Virus record (IMG/VR): IMGVR_UViG_3300032163_000074
Span: 1-30,409 of that record
DNA: 30,409 nucleotides
Strand: one strand, 5' to 3'
DNA from: a virus
Of this stretch, positions 13,705 to 22,046 are shown in pieces. The translations under genes and the position numbers were made by a program. The notes under the pieces are model-generated. The model saw only the letters and a program-made list of their open reading frames with translations, did not search any database and was not told the DNA's origin. Each line of letters starts with the position of its first letter. Position 1 is the stretch's first letter.

Positions 13705-14181
13705 ATGAGCACCATTGCCTATCCACTGATCAACGGCGTTCGACACTCTTTCTCGAGTATCGAGCTCAAGATCGCCGGTCAGATCTACGTCGGTTTCAAA
13801 TCTATCAACTACTCGCGCAAGCGTAGTCGCACGATGGTCCGTGGTAACTCACCTGATCCGTTGGGCAAGACCCGCGGTACGAACGAGTATACGGCGGACT
13901 GTGAGATCTTCTTGGCTGAGTGGAATCTGCTCCAGTCTCAGCTTCAGAATCTGGGCGCCGGCTACGGTGACCAGTTCTTCAACATCGTCGTTACCTACAC
14001 CGAGAACGGCTTCGACACTGTCTCTGACACGATCGTGGCGTGTACCCTAGACACAACGGATGTGAGTCAGTCCGAAGGGGCGGATCCGCTGGTACGCAAG
14101 TTCGAACTCAACCCGCTGAAGATTTTATTCAACGGGCTTGATGATCTTGCAAACCCACTTACCGGAGCTCAAACGAGCTAG
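13705..14181 (+). CDS. Tail tube protein
   Basis: The 158-aa product follows GGAG with good spacing. It starts MSTIAYPLINGVRHSFSSIE and contains RSRTMVRGNSPDPLGKTRG and GYGDQFFNIVVTYTEN, a pattern seen in tube proteins of Mu/P2-type myoviruses. It would form the inner tube inside the sheath. Its last 57 nt overlap, on the opposite strand, the 3' end of the HNH endonuclease gene. Confidence 0.75.
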   Translation: MSTIAYPLINGVRHSFSSIELKIAGQIYVGFKSINYSRKRSRTMVRGNSPDPLGKTRGTNEYTADCEIFLAEWNLLQSQLQNLGAGYGDQFFNIVVTYTENGFDTVSDTIVACTLDTTDVSQSEGADPLVRKFELNPLKILFNGLDDLANPLTGAQTS

Positions 14182-14517
14182 TATCAGGTACCGGATAGCC
14201 TGTAACAGGCGTACTACACTGTCGTTGAAATGACCCAGACCGACGTTGCATTCATTACATATTACACCCCGCACATACCCACTAGTGTGACAGTGGTCAA
14301 TTGTAGCCCTGAGGGCATCCAACCCTCGATTACATAGCTTACACTTCCCACCCTGTTTCTGAATGATGGTATAAAGGTTTTTAGAGGACATACCGTAGCG
14401 TCGCTTCAGGTTAGTTTCACGGTCGTACGCTACTCGACATTTTCTGCATTGTCCGCTTTTGACGTAGTGTTCTTCCAGAAGCCCACAGTACTTACAGATC
14501 TTTACAATCTTAGGCAT
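14125..14517 (-). CDS. HNH homing-type endonuclease, endonuclease VII family
   Basis: The 130-aa product has two N-terminal CxxC pairs (CKYC, CRKC), then QGGKCKLC, the active-site TIDHCHTSGYVRG and VICNECNVGLGHFND, the standard order of the endonuclease VII-like HNH family. It sits alone, reversed, between tube and chaperone genes, like many selfish HNH genes in phages. The family normally ends after AIRYL; the extra LARLSSGKW-type tail is read antisense from the tube gene. GC is low: 26 of 60 bases in 14341-14400. A promoter lies directly upstream. The 14182-14611 gap in plus-strand genes is explained by this insertion. Confidence 0.88.
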   Translation of the reverse strand: MPKIVKICKYCGLLEEHYVKSGQCRKCRVAYDRETNLKRRYGMSSKNLYTIIQKQGGKCKLCNRGLDALRATIDHCHTSGYVRGVICNECNVGLGHFNDSVVRLLQAIRYLILARLSSGKWVCKIIKPVE

Positions 14518-14524
14518 GGCTGAT

Positions 14525-14554
14525 ACTATACATGGGCCGGTGTCGACTGGGCAA
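14525..14554 (-). promoter_or_regulatory. Promoter of the HNH gene, probably leaderless
   Basis: On the minus strand TTGCCC (14554-14549), an 18-bp spacer and TATAGT (14530-14525) form a sigma70-like promoter. The -10 box ends 7 nt before the HNH ATG and no Shine-Dalgarno is present. This is the same geometry as at the portal and terminase genes. Confidence 0.5.
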
Positions 14555-14611
14555 GTCTAGGACAGCATCAGGTGTTGATCTGGTGTTCTCCTCTCCTACT
14601 GGAGGGTTGAG

Positions 14612-14929
14612 ATGCTCACAGAAAAACAGATGGCCGAACTTGAGGTCAAGCATGGTCGCATTGCACGTTTGAGGGATCCTCAGGGTAAATGGGAGGTAGT
14701 TCTGCGGAAGCCGACACGCCCCGAGTACAAGGCGTTCAGGGCACGTTCCCACAACCCTGCGCAGATCGCCGACGCGCAGGAGCAGCTGGTGCGGCAGATT
14801 GTGGTGCACCCTACGGCAGAAGCGTTCGGTAGCTTACTGGACGACTACCCAGGTATCGCCGAGAGCCCGGCCGCCAGCAAGGCGCTGCAAGCGTTGACTG
14901 GTATGGCCGCAGAGGAGGACTCAAAATAA
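14612..14929 (+). CDS. Tail assembly chaperone, first frame
   Basis: The 105-aa product lies between the tube and tape-measure genes, the standard slot of the frameshifted chaperone pair (P2 E/E', Mu and lambda G/GT). It follows GGAGG with 6 nt spacing; that GGAGG can pair with CTCC four bases upstream, so start access may be tuned. The protein is helical and charged (TEKQMAELEVKHGRIARLRD; FRARSHNPAQIADAQEQLVR). It ends at AAAATAA, where ribosomes could slip -1 into the next frame. The call rests on position and architecture. Confidence 0.68.
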   Translation: MLTEKQMAELEVKHGRIARLRDPQGKWEVVLRKPTRPEYKAFRARSHNPAQIADAQEQLVRQIVVHPTAEAFGSLLDDYPGIAESPAASKALQALTGMAAEEDSK

Positions 14930-15096
14930 TCAGGGACCTGCGCACAGAGCAGCGCAGGGACCTTGGGGCGTTCGCTGACGGGCTCACGGACTGGATTAAC
15001 CACGTACCCAGTTTCGAGGCTGAAGCCGCCGCCATCAACGTGGCAGACATTCTTCTGGTGCTCCGGGCGGCCAACTTAGCCCAAGGCGACAAGTGA
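14926..15096 (+). CDS. Tail chaperone extension frame, made by -1 shift or AUA start
   Basis: A 56-codon frame in the -1 register opens at the end of the chaperone gene and runs to a TGA that overlaps the tape-measure GTG. The product reads IIRDLRTEQRRDLGAFADGL and so on, a helical protein. It has no ATG, GTG or TTG near its start. Either ribosomes slip on AAAA (14923-14926) before UAA and give a G-GT-like fusion, or they initiate at AUA 14926, which is 7 nt after GAGGAGG. Comparable phages use slippage. Confidence 0.6.
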   Translation: MIRDLRTEQRRDLGAFADGLTDWINHVPSFEAEAAAINVADILLVLRAANLAQGDK

Positions 15097-16727
15097 TAGC
15101 CGAGTTCGTAGTCGAGATGGTGGACAAGATTTCGGAGCCCGCAAAACGGGCGATCGAGAGCTTGTCTGAGCTCGTTCTCGAATCGAATGCGCTGGGGGTC
15201 TCGGGTGAGGAGACTGGGGGCGTTTTTGAGAAGCTCTCTGGATTCTTTTCTGAGAACGCGTTTGCTATAGGGGCGGTGGTGTCTGCCGCGTTGGCGGCTG
15301 CCGGAGTTTTGGCCAAGCTATCCTATGAAGGGTCTAAGTTAGCCCTAGAGGCGACTGACGCCAGCGAGGATATGAAGATCCTCTTTGGAGCTCTAAGCGA
15401 TGGGGCCTTCTCGGGGGAGGACGCGGTCAAGATGCTTGACGACCTCAGCCACCAAACCGGAAAGACCCGCGCTGCTCTAGCCCCGCTTGCTCAAGCGTTT
15501 ATGGCTATGGGCATTCGAGATCTCCCAAAGCTAAATCAAGCTCTACTGGCGTCCGCCTCTGCATCGGCTTTAGCTGGAGAAGGGGGAGCCGACGCGTTCA
15601 AAACTCTGACAGCTAAGATTCAAGAAGCCGTTGAGGCTGGTAAAGGTTTGAAGCTCGCAGATAAGCAGCTGGCAAACCTGTACAAGACCGGCATATCCGT
15701 GGCGGACGTTGCTAAGAAAATGGGGGTCTCTCAAGAGGAGCTGACCAAACAGCTGTCCAAGGGGACGGCAAACGCTAGGGCTTTCGGCGACGCGTTACAG
15801 GCGGCAATCATAGAAAAGGGCGCGGGGCCTTTGGAGCATTTTGCCAACAACCTGGGCCAGATCCTGGACATAGCAAAACAACGGGCAACAGACCTGTTTA
15901 TTTTCGGTCCGGCCCAAACCGGCATCGATAACTTCCTGTCCGGGCTCAAGGACATGCTGTCAATTTTCGATGTAGCTAAGCCAAGTGGTCAGGCTTTGAA
16001 GGCCGCCATCACAGGAGCTTTGAATTCAATCTTCCAAGCCGCGGCCAAGGTTTTTCCCTACATCAAGAAATTTGCTCTGGACCTGGTCATCGTTGGCCTG
16101 AAAATTTACATCGCTTTCAAACCGGTGGTGGCGAAGTTCAAGGAGTTGTTCTCTGGTAAGACTGCGGGTGACGTGTTTGGCACGATGCTAGTTCGTTGCG
16201 CCAATATGCTAATTATCGTGGGTGAGGCTGCTGCTCGTGGCGCCATGATGATCCTCAAGATTGTAGAGGTTTGGCAGACGGTATCCGCTGCCCTGAGTAA
16301 CGCCGAGTCAATCGGTAGTAACTTTATCGCCGGTCTAGTGGCGGGTATTACTGGGGGTCTGGGTGATGTAGTGTCGGCGGCATCCGGAATAGGGCAGGCG
16401 GCCGAAGGGGCCCTAAAGTCCGCCCTTGGTATTGCTTCTCCCTCCAAGGTAATGCTTGAGGCGGGGGCGCACACGGCTGGTGGGTTCGCAAAGGGCATTG
16501 CTGCGGGGACAGGTGCGGTGGCTGATGCTGGTTCTGGGATGGGGGCAGCGGCGTCAGCAGGACCAAGCGCCGCCGCACCAGCCTCTGGGGCCAGTAACAG
16601 CAGCAAGAGTATCACCATCGACGTGGGGGGTATCCACATTGACGGATCGGGTAAGTCTGCCTCGGAGATCACGGAAGAGATGGTCAGCACTATCTTCGAG
16701 CGCATGGCGCTTCAGGTGGGGCTATGA
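15093..16727 (+). CDS. Tail tape measure protein
   Basis: This protein sets tail length and passes into the host during ejection. The 544-aa product starts at GTG in a GTGA overlap. It is long, mostly helical and Ala/Gly-rich, with hydrophobic stretches at about 56-74 (AFAIGAVVSAALAAAGVLA) and in the middle third, and a Gly/Ala/Ser-rich end with repeats of the type GLGDVVSAASGIGQAAEGAL. The segment LASASASALAGEGGADAFKTL is usual for tape measures. At about 0.15 nm per residue the tail would be near 80 nm, short for a myovirus. Position after the chaperone pair supports the call. Confidence 0.85.
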   Translation: MIAEFVVEMVDKISEPAKRAIESLSELVLESNALGVSGEETGGVFEKLSGFFSENAFAIGAVVSAALAAAGVLAKLSYEGSKLALEATDASEDMKILFGALSDGAFSGEDAVKMLDDLSHQTGKTRAALAPLAQAFMAMGIRDLPKLNQALLASASASALAGEGGADAFKTLTAKIQEAVEAGKGLKLADKQLANLYKTGISVADVAKKMGVSQEELTKQLSKGTANARAFGDALQAAIIEKGAGPLEHFANNLGQILDIAKQRATDLFIFGPAQTGIDNFLSGLKDMLSIFDVAKPSGQALKAAITGALNSIFQAAAKVFPYIKKFALDLVIVGLKIYIAFKPVVAKFKELFSGKTAGDVFGTMLVRCANMLIIVGEAAARGAMMILKIVEVWQTVSAALSNAESIGSNFIAGLVAGITGGLGDVVSAASGIGQAAEGALKSALGIASPSKVMLEAGAHTAGGFAKGIAAGTGAVADAGSGMGAAASAGPSAAAPASGASNSSKSITIDVGGIHIDGSGKSASEITEEMVSTIFERMALQVGL

Positions 16728-17290
16728 GTCTTGGTGATTTCAACCCAATAGTATTCCCCCAGCTCTGGGACAACATTGTGATAGCCGAGGTTCAAGGCCC
16801 GGGTATCTGCGAACTTGGTACCTTCAAAAGAGTACACGAGTTTCAGATCAAGAAGGGTAAGGGTACGGTTGGTGCCACAGTAACGTTCACTCAGAAACCC
16901 CCTGCGGAGGGTTCCGCCAAGCTCTTGCTGTGGACTGAGGAGCACTTCGCGCAGCTCGACGACTTCCTACCGCTACTCAAGTACGACCCCACCAAACAGG
17001 GCGTTGAGGCTGTAAGTATTTTCCACCCCACCCTGGCCGCGATCGATATCAGCAGCGTGGTATGCACCAACATTGAAAGCATCACGCACGAAGGTGGCCA
17101 GCTCTACTCAATCAAACTGGACTTCCTGGAGTACTTCCCGGCTAGCCCCAAGAATGCGGTTAGCTCCCCAACTACCACCAACGACAACACTGGGCGCATC
17201 CGAGTGTTCCCTGGAGAGCAACCAAGAACGGTCACGGACGTGCAGGAGAAGACCATACAGGACCTCTTGAACAAAGCAGAGGCCCCGTGA
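16724..17290 (+). CDS. Baseplate/tail-hub associated protein, 188 aa
   Basis: The start overlaps the tape-measure stop (ATGA). The product has the pattern LWDNIVIAEVQGPGICEL, FKRVHEFQIKKGKGTVGATV and LWTEEHFAQLDDFLPLLKYD, seen in a conserved phage family encoded just after the tape measure in contractile-tail phages. The likely place is the inner baseplate, near the tube tip. I recognise the pattern, not a named family. Its stop overlaps the next GTG (GTGA). Confidence 0.65.
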   Translation: MSLGDFNPIVFPQLWDNIVIAEVQGPGICELGTFKRVHEFQIKKGKGTVGATVTFTQKPPAEGSAKLLLWTEEHFAQLDDFLPLLKYDPTKQGVEAVSIFHPTLAAIDISSVVCTNIESITHEGGQLYSIKLDFLEYFPASPKNAVSSPTTTNDNTGRIRVFPGEQPRTVTDVQEKTIQDLLNKAEAP

Positions 17291-17940
17291 CCTGGGCCAG
17301 CTACGGCGGAGTTCCGGTTGTCCGCGGGAGCATCTCGATCCCATACTATGGGACGTTTGCTGCGGACATCACGTTGCCATTGACTACCCACGTACCCCAG
17401 ACAGGATTGCTTGTGGCTGGAGACCTGACCCTACAGTGCGCAGTTTACAGAACGGATTCGTTTGCGGGGCAGCGAGAGGTACGTTTGGTGGGGGGTTTTG
17501 GTGGGTGGCGTAAACCGGTGTCGTCGCAGGCATACAAGAATAGCGCTGGTATCAACGTGTCCTTGGTTCTTGGGGATGTGGCCAACACCGTAGGAGAGAA
17601 GGTCAGCGTCAGCAATGATTCCAGCCTTGGTCAGCACTTTGTTCGGGAGGCGGCCAAGGCGTCTCGGGTGCTGGATCAGCTCAGTGGATCTCTGTGGTGG
17701 TCCAAACCAGACGGGACAACGGTTGTAGGTGATCGTGTTACTGGGTCAGTTACGTCTCAGTTCAACATAGAAGATGAGAAGGGGGACAAGGGCAGTATCG
17801 TTGTGCATACCGAACACCTGGCTGACTGGGTGCCCGGCCTTACCGTAACGTCCCCCACACTTAGTACTAAGACTCTATCCTTCATTCGCCACACGTTCGA
17901 AATGGACGGTAAGGCCAAGATGGAGGTGCTGTATGTCTGA
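17287..17940 (+). CDS. Putative baseplate hub protein (gpD/gp27-like position)
   Basis: The 217-aa product starts at GTG in a GTGA overlap. It is β-rich with an acidic middle (FNIEDEKGDKGSIVVHTEHLADWVPGL) and a C-terminal β-hairpin (SFIRHTFEMDGKAKMEVLYV), as expected for a hub subunit joining tube to spike. It is shorter than P2 gpD (about 390 aa), so it could be one half of a split hub together with the preceding protein. The neighbour downstream is the spike, which fits. Confidence 0.58.
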   Translation: MTWASYGGVPVVRGSISIPYYGTFAADITLPLTTHVPQTGLLVAGDLTLQCAVYRTDSFAGQREVRLVGGFGGWRKPVSSQAYKNSAGINVSLVLGDVANTVGEKVSVSNDSSLGQHFVREAAKASRVLDQLSGSLWWSKPDGTTVVGDRVTGSVTSQFNIEDEKGDKGSIVVHTEHLADWVPGLTVTSPTLSTKTLSFIRHTFEMDGKAKMEVLYV

Positions 17941-18595
17941 ACCTACAGATAAGGACAGACTGCTCTCGGCCTTCCGCGCTCTGGTGCGAGCCGAGTTTCC
18001 AACCCTCACCTATGCGGGAGTGTTCTCATATGCCGTACAGTCCAGTAACGGAACGACTGTGGACGCTAGTCCTACAGATAGCTCTATTCCTCTTCCTGAT
18101 CTGGTCGGTATTGAGATACGTACCGGAATACCTGGGGCAGCTGTAACCCCCTCAACGGGTACGTTGTTGGCCGTAGGGTTTCTGAACTCCAATCCAGCCC
18201 TACCTGTGGTGCTTGGGGCCTTTGATAGTTCTGCCGCGTCCCTAGTCAAATTCGATACGGGTATGGGTGCGGTTGAGCACGTGGCCACGGTAGAGGGGGT
18301 GGTTAACATGTTCATCAACTTTCTGTACCTGATCCAGCAATCGGGGGATCCTAGTACCTGGACTGGCTCTGGAAAGATCTTTTTCTCTAGCGATACCACT
18401 CTTAGCGTCTTGCAGGGTTACCTCAACACCTGGCTAACGGCTTGCGGGACCCTGTCTCTACCTACTCCTGCTGCTGGTGGTGGTATCCTTCCTGTATTGG
18501 TGGCACCAAGCATTGCTGGTACGTTAGCGGCTAAAATTCCCGATATAACCGGTTTCATCCCCAACATAGGTTCACCTAACACGAGGACCGCCTAA
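17933..18595 (+). CDS. Baseplate central spike, gpV-like
   Basis: The 220-aa product starts at an ATG overlapping the hub gene, with GAGG 6 nt ahead. The N-terminal half is an OB-fold-like region: LPDLVGIEIRTGIPGAAVTP, then GTLLAVGFLNSNPALPVVLGAFD. This is the pattern of gpV/Gp45-type spike proteins, where the OB domain sits on the hub. A small helical part and a Pro-rich end follow (LSLPTPAAGGGILPVLVAPS). Its stop overlaps the next start (TAATG). Confidence 0.75.
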   Translation: MSEPTDKDRLLSAFRALVRAEFPTLTYAGVFSYAVQSSNGTTVDASPTDSSIPLPDLVGIEIRTGIPGAAVTPSTGTLLAVGFLNSNPALPVVLGAFDSSAASLVKFDTGMGAVEHVATVEGVVNMFINFLYLIQQSGDPSTWTGSGKIFFSSDTTLSVLQGYLNTWLTACGTLSLPTPAAGGGILPVLVAPSIAGTLAAKIPDITGFIPNIGSPNTRTA

Positions 18596-18978
18596 TGGCC
18601 GTTGATTTCGGTTCCGACCTTAGCTGTGTCTCTGACCTGGACCCGGCACTGATCTCGGTCTCTGGGGACCTGGTAGTGGGTCAGGCCGTAGCACGTCGAT
18701 TGGTCACGGCTAGGGCTACCCTGGTCGAGGACCCAAACTACGGGTTTGACCTGAGACGGTACCTGAACGACGACCTGGGCCCAGCGGATATCGCCCGCAT
18801 CACTGCGGGGGTTCAGGCCGAGGCTCTGAAGGACGAACGGGTATTAGCCGTCGTGGCTACCGTGACCCTGACTCTGAACATCCTGACCATAGGCCTAGCC
18901 CTGACCACAGCCAACGGGCCATTTGACTTGGTTATCGCTGTCTCCGCCACATCAGCTACAGTTCTGGGGATTACATGA
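18595..18978 (+). CDS. Baseplate wedge protein, gpW / gp25-like
   Basis: The 127-aa product has the gp25-like core: VVGQAVARRLVTARATLVEDPNYGFDLRRYLNDDL, then ITAGVQAEALKDERVLAVVATVTL. The length is typical (P2 gpW 115 aa, T4 gp25 132 aa). It is a wedge subunit that touches sheath and baseplate. ATGA overlap follows with the gpJ-like gene, the usual W-J-I order. Confidence 0.82.
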   Translation: MAVDFGSDLSCVSDLDPALISVSGDLVVGQAVARRLVTARATLVEDPNYGFDLRRYLNDDLGPADIARITAGVQAEALKDERVLAVVATVTLTLNILTIGLALTTANGPFDLVIAVSATSATVLGIT

Positions 18979-20402
18979 CACTGAATATCTCAGATCTGTT
19001 TACGCCCGCAACGGTAGCGCAGTGGACCAACACCATCCTGGCCACGGCTTCGGCTCTAGGGTTGCCTGTAACGTCCTGGCAGTCTGGTGGCGTGGGTAGG
19101 ACTATCCTCAGCGTAGTGGCCAGCCAGATGGCTGCCACCGACGACGTGGTTAGCACCATGGCGCAGGCCGGGTTCCTGGACTCCGCGGCGGCCGTTACTC
19201 CGGATCCTTCGACGGGCGGCGACCCTGCTGGGGGTTGGCTGGACCTGCTCGCGGCTAGCGTCTACGACGTCACTCGCATTCCAGCAACCTTCGCTACAGG
19301 TTCGGTGACCATCACCAACACTTCAGCCAGCACGTACGGGCCTTTTGCTGCAGGCACGTACCACGTATCCAATTCCGCCACCAAGTCTACGTTCTCCAAC
19401 GCGTCAGTCCTAACGATTTCGGCAGCCACTACGACTACTGCCGTGTTCAATGCTGACGTAGCTGGCACTACCGGGACGTCGTCTCCGGGGGCAATCAATA
19501 CCCCCGTGACGTCCCTCATTGGCACAACCGTATCCAATGCCGCGTCGTTAGTGGGCACCGCGGCTGAATCGAATACCGCTTTGGTGGCAAGGTGTAGGCT
19601 AAGACTTCAGGCGCTGTCTCCCAACGGACCGTCCGGCGCCTACCAATACTTCGCACTCACGGCATACGATCTCCTCAGGGCAGAGATCCCGTCCGTGCTG
19701 TTGACGGGCGGGCCTATCACAAGAGTTAGCGTGTCCTCAAGTAAGACAACCGGGACAGTGACAACCACCATAGCCAACGTAGGTGGGCAGGTTACCGGAA
19801 TAACCAACTTCCCAATTACCGCAGCCTCCACAGCTACGCCTATCGTTATTACCGCCAACGGACACGGCCTGGCCAATGGTGCTGTGGTAACCATCACAGA
19901 CGTAACCGGAAACACCGCGGCTAATGGAACCTGGGTAATCTCTGCGGTAGCAACTAACACGTTCGAGCTCACAGGTTCCGTCGGGAACGGTACGTATGTT
20001 GGCGGGGGTCAGATCGACGGGGGAGACCTCGGTCAGGTGGATAGGGTGCTACAAGCAAACGCCGTACCCAGCGCCATCACCGCGGTAACCACCTCAGCTA
20101 TTGCCATACCGGTGACAGTAGTTGTCAATGTATGGGTACCGGCTGCGTACGCTTCCGCTGTTACTGGGGTTGTCCAAGCCGCGCTTGCTACTTACTTCGC
20201 ACAGCTGCCCATAGGGGGAGTATCCGTCAACGCACCCAACATCCTACCCTACAACGAGTTCATCGGAGCGGTGTTCACATCAGCTTCCTATATCAAACAA
20301 GTCACCGGTACGTTGAACTCCAGCACATCGGACATTCCGCTTCTGTCTAACCAGGTAGCCACCATCAACGGCTCACCCACCATCAACGTGTTCTCTACAT
20401 GA
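18975..20402 (+). CDS. Baseplate protein J-like, with an inserted FCCH-type domain
   Basis: The 475-aa product belongs to the baseplate J family (T4 gp6-like wedge). Typical parts are the N-terminal helices (VAQWTNTILATASALGLPVT), a β-domain with TTAVFNADVAGTTGTSSPGAI, AESNTALVARCRLRLQALSPNGPSGAYQYFALTA-type sequence around 200-230, and a C-terminal AIPVTVVVNVWVPAAY and YNEFIGAVFTSASYI. Residues about 282-345 form an extra β-domain (PIVITANGHGLANG..., TGNTAANGTWVISAV...) like ubiquitin-activating-enzyme FCCH-type repeats of tail proteins. The same domain recurs in the fibre gene downstream. Confidence 0.85.
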   Translation: MTLNISDLFTPATVAQWTNTILATASALGLPVTSWQSGGVGRTILSVVASQMAATDDVVSTMAQAGFLDSAAAVTPDPSTGGDPAGGWLDLLAASVYDVTRIPATFATGSVTITNTSASTYGPFAAGTYHVSNSATKSTFSNASVLTISAATTTTAVFNADVAGTTGTSSPGAINTPVTSLIGTTVSNAASLVGTAAESNTALVARCRLRLQALSPNGPSGAYQYFALTAYDLLRAEIPSVLLTGGPITRVSVSSSKTTGTVTTTIANVGGQVTGITNFPITAASTATPIVITANGHGLANGAVVTITDVTGNTAANGTWVISAVATNTFELTGSVGNGTYVGGGQIDGGDLGQVDRVLQANAVPSAITAVTTSAIAIPVTVVVNVWVPAAYASAVTGVVQAALATYFAQLPIGGVSVNAPNILPYNEFIGAVFTSASYIKQVTGTLNSSTSDIPLLSNQVATINGSPTINVFST

Positions 20403-21220
20403 GCGCACTAGGGATCAGAGATCTGGTCCAGGCCATATCCCCAACCTGGCTTGCGGGTATTCAGGGGGTAGCTGCTGGGGTAGGTCAACGGCTGCTATAC
20501 GACTTCGGGCTAATGAGCGACGTAGTTTTGGAGAAGCTCAACCAGGGCGTGAAGGCTCGCATGCCTACGGAGTGCGACCCCTCTGCTCTGGCTCTAATTG
20601 GTGCAGATAGAAGCATCCCGCAGGGCCCGAACGAGCCGGATAACTCGTACAGGGTTAGACTTCGTCGATCGTTTGAAACGTGGCAAAAGGCGGGGTCAGA
20701 CCAATCTGTCCTAATCCAGCTGCTGGGGTACCTTAGCCCCAACACCCCACAAGTTACTATCGTAAACGATACCTCAACCTGGCAGACATACCGGGCCAAT
20801 GCTGACCCAGCCTCTGCCCCGTTCACCGTCAAGTCCAACAACTGGACCTGGGACTACCGTACCCAGCAAAAGAACTGGTGGCAGGAGTGGGTTATCTTCT
20901 ACTCGGCAACCGGACCCTGGACTAACGAGGGTACGTGGGGCGACGGACAGTTGTGGGGCGACGGCGGTACCTGGGGTAGCACCGCCACCGAGCAGGATGT
21001 TACCGCTATACGGCAACAGATTGTGAAGCTGTGGAAGGGGGCACACGCCTCTGTGCAGTGGATCATAGTGTCGTTTGATACGACGCTGTTTGACCCCGCT
21101 CAATCTGCGGGGGGTGGGGTAAACCCCGATAACAACTTCGGGCACTGGAGTAAGCTGGTCTCTGGGGTGCAGGTCCCGGCCAGATTCGACACGGCTATTT
21201 ACTGGGATGGTGTGACATGA
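20399..21220 (+). CDS. Baseplate/tail protein I-like
   Basis: The 273-aa product starts in an ATGA overlap. It shows EKLNQGVKARMPTECDPSALALIGADRSIPQGPNEP and YRVRLRRSFETWQKAGSDQSVLIQLLGYL, the pattern of tail protein I-type wedge subunits in contractile phages. A WGDGQLWGDGGTWG tract and a C-terminal segment (QQIVKLWKGAHASVQWIIVSFD) are common to the same family. It links the baseplate wedge to the fibre network. It is the last conserved baseplate gene before the fibre genes. Confidence 0.78.
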   Translation: MSALGIRDLVQAISPTWLAGIQGVAAGVGQRLLYDFGLMSDVVLEKLNQGVKARMPTECDPSALALIGADRSIPQGPNEPDNSYRVRLRRSFETWQKAGSDQSVLIQLLGYLSPNTPQVTIVNDTSTWQTYRANADPASAPFTVKSNNWTWDYRTQQKNWWQEWVIFYSATGPWTNEGTWGDGQLWGDGGTWGSTATEQDVTAIRQQIVKLWKGAHASVQWIIVSFDTTLFDPAQSAGGGVNPDNNFGHWSKLVSGVQVPARFDTAIYWDGVT

Positions 21221-22038
21221 GCACAACGTACGCGGGCGGCAACAACGTAGCCATTCTAAGTTCTACGAACGCTGCGCCCATTGTGGTGACGTTCCAAACC
21301 CCCCACGGCGCCGCTACGGGAGATATTGTGTTTATCTCCGGGCACACGGGTAACGGGGCGGCCAACGGGGAATGGTCGGTAGTAGTCACCGGCGCCTCCA
21401 CATTGCGTCTATCTGGGTCTACGGGGTCGGGGGTTGGTGGAGCAACAGGTACCGGACAGTTTGATTCCTTCCCCACGGCAATCACGATCCCCAGCGACGG
21501 GGACTTGCGCAACGCACTTTCGGTCAATGCTGCGTTTGAGGGTCTGGCCGACAGAACCAAGTGGATCCTAGACCGAACTGGAGACTTCCGCGTCACCGGG
21601 TTTACGTGGGGTGGAACCAATTACGGCTCTTCGGTTCCAGGATCTGCGGCGTGGAGTACGACAGCATATACCAAAGTGGTTGATATCTCAGTACCGTTCA
21701 TTGACCTGACGGCTAAAGACTCGCTGTTGTTCCTGGTGAATGGGGTTATCAACACAATTGAAACAACTACGCACTATGCTCAGTTGAGCCTACAATGGTC
21801 GCCAGACGGGATTACGTACTCACAAGTAGATGACGGGGCTATGGCTACGGCGCAAACCCTGGCTGCTGCTGCAGTACAGGCCTATTACCCGTTCTCGATT
21901 GTGGGGGTATTACCTTCAGTCTCTTCCGTTTTACCGTCTATTGCGCTTTTCGGAAAGTGGGAACTAACCCCCAGCGTAAGCGCGACACTTCAGGCTCCGT
22001 ACCACTTTGCTGTCGTTAGGATCACGTCTAACTACTAG
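21217..22038 (+). CDS. Tail fibre / baseplate-attached structural protein
   Basis: The 273-aa product starts in an ATGA overlap. Residues about 12-80 form a FCCH-type β-domain (APIVVTFQTPHGAATGDIVF, TGNGAANGEWSVVVTGASTL), the same kind as the domain inserted in the J-like protein. The rest is β-rich (YTKVVDISVPFIDLTAKDSL, LQWSPDGITYSQVDDG) with a jelly-roll-like pattern. It probably connects the baseplate to the tailspike encoded next. Receptor binding cannot be excluded. Confidence 0.7.
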   Translation: MSTTYAGGNNVAILSSTNAAPIVVTFQTPHGAATGDIVFISGHTGNGAANGEWSVVVTGASTLRLSGSTGSGVGGATGTGQFDSFPTAITIPSDGDLRNALSVNAAFEGLADRTKWILDRTGDFRVTGFTWGGTNYGSSVPGSAAWSTTAYTKVVDISVPFIDLTAKDSLLFLVNGVINTIETTTHYAQLSLQWSPDGITYSQVDDGAMATAQTLAAAAVQAYYPFSIVGVLPSVSSVLPSIALFGKWELTPSVSATLQAPYHFAVVRITSNY

Positions 22039-22046
22039 GACACACA

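Noticed and set aside
14196-14208. GCCTG-TAA-CAGGC hairpin after the tube gene as a terminator
   Set aside because: Stem of only 5 bp, no T-tract, and it lies in the coding part of the HNH gene.
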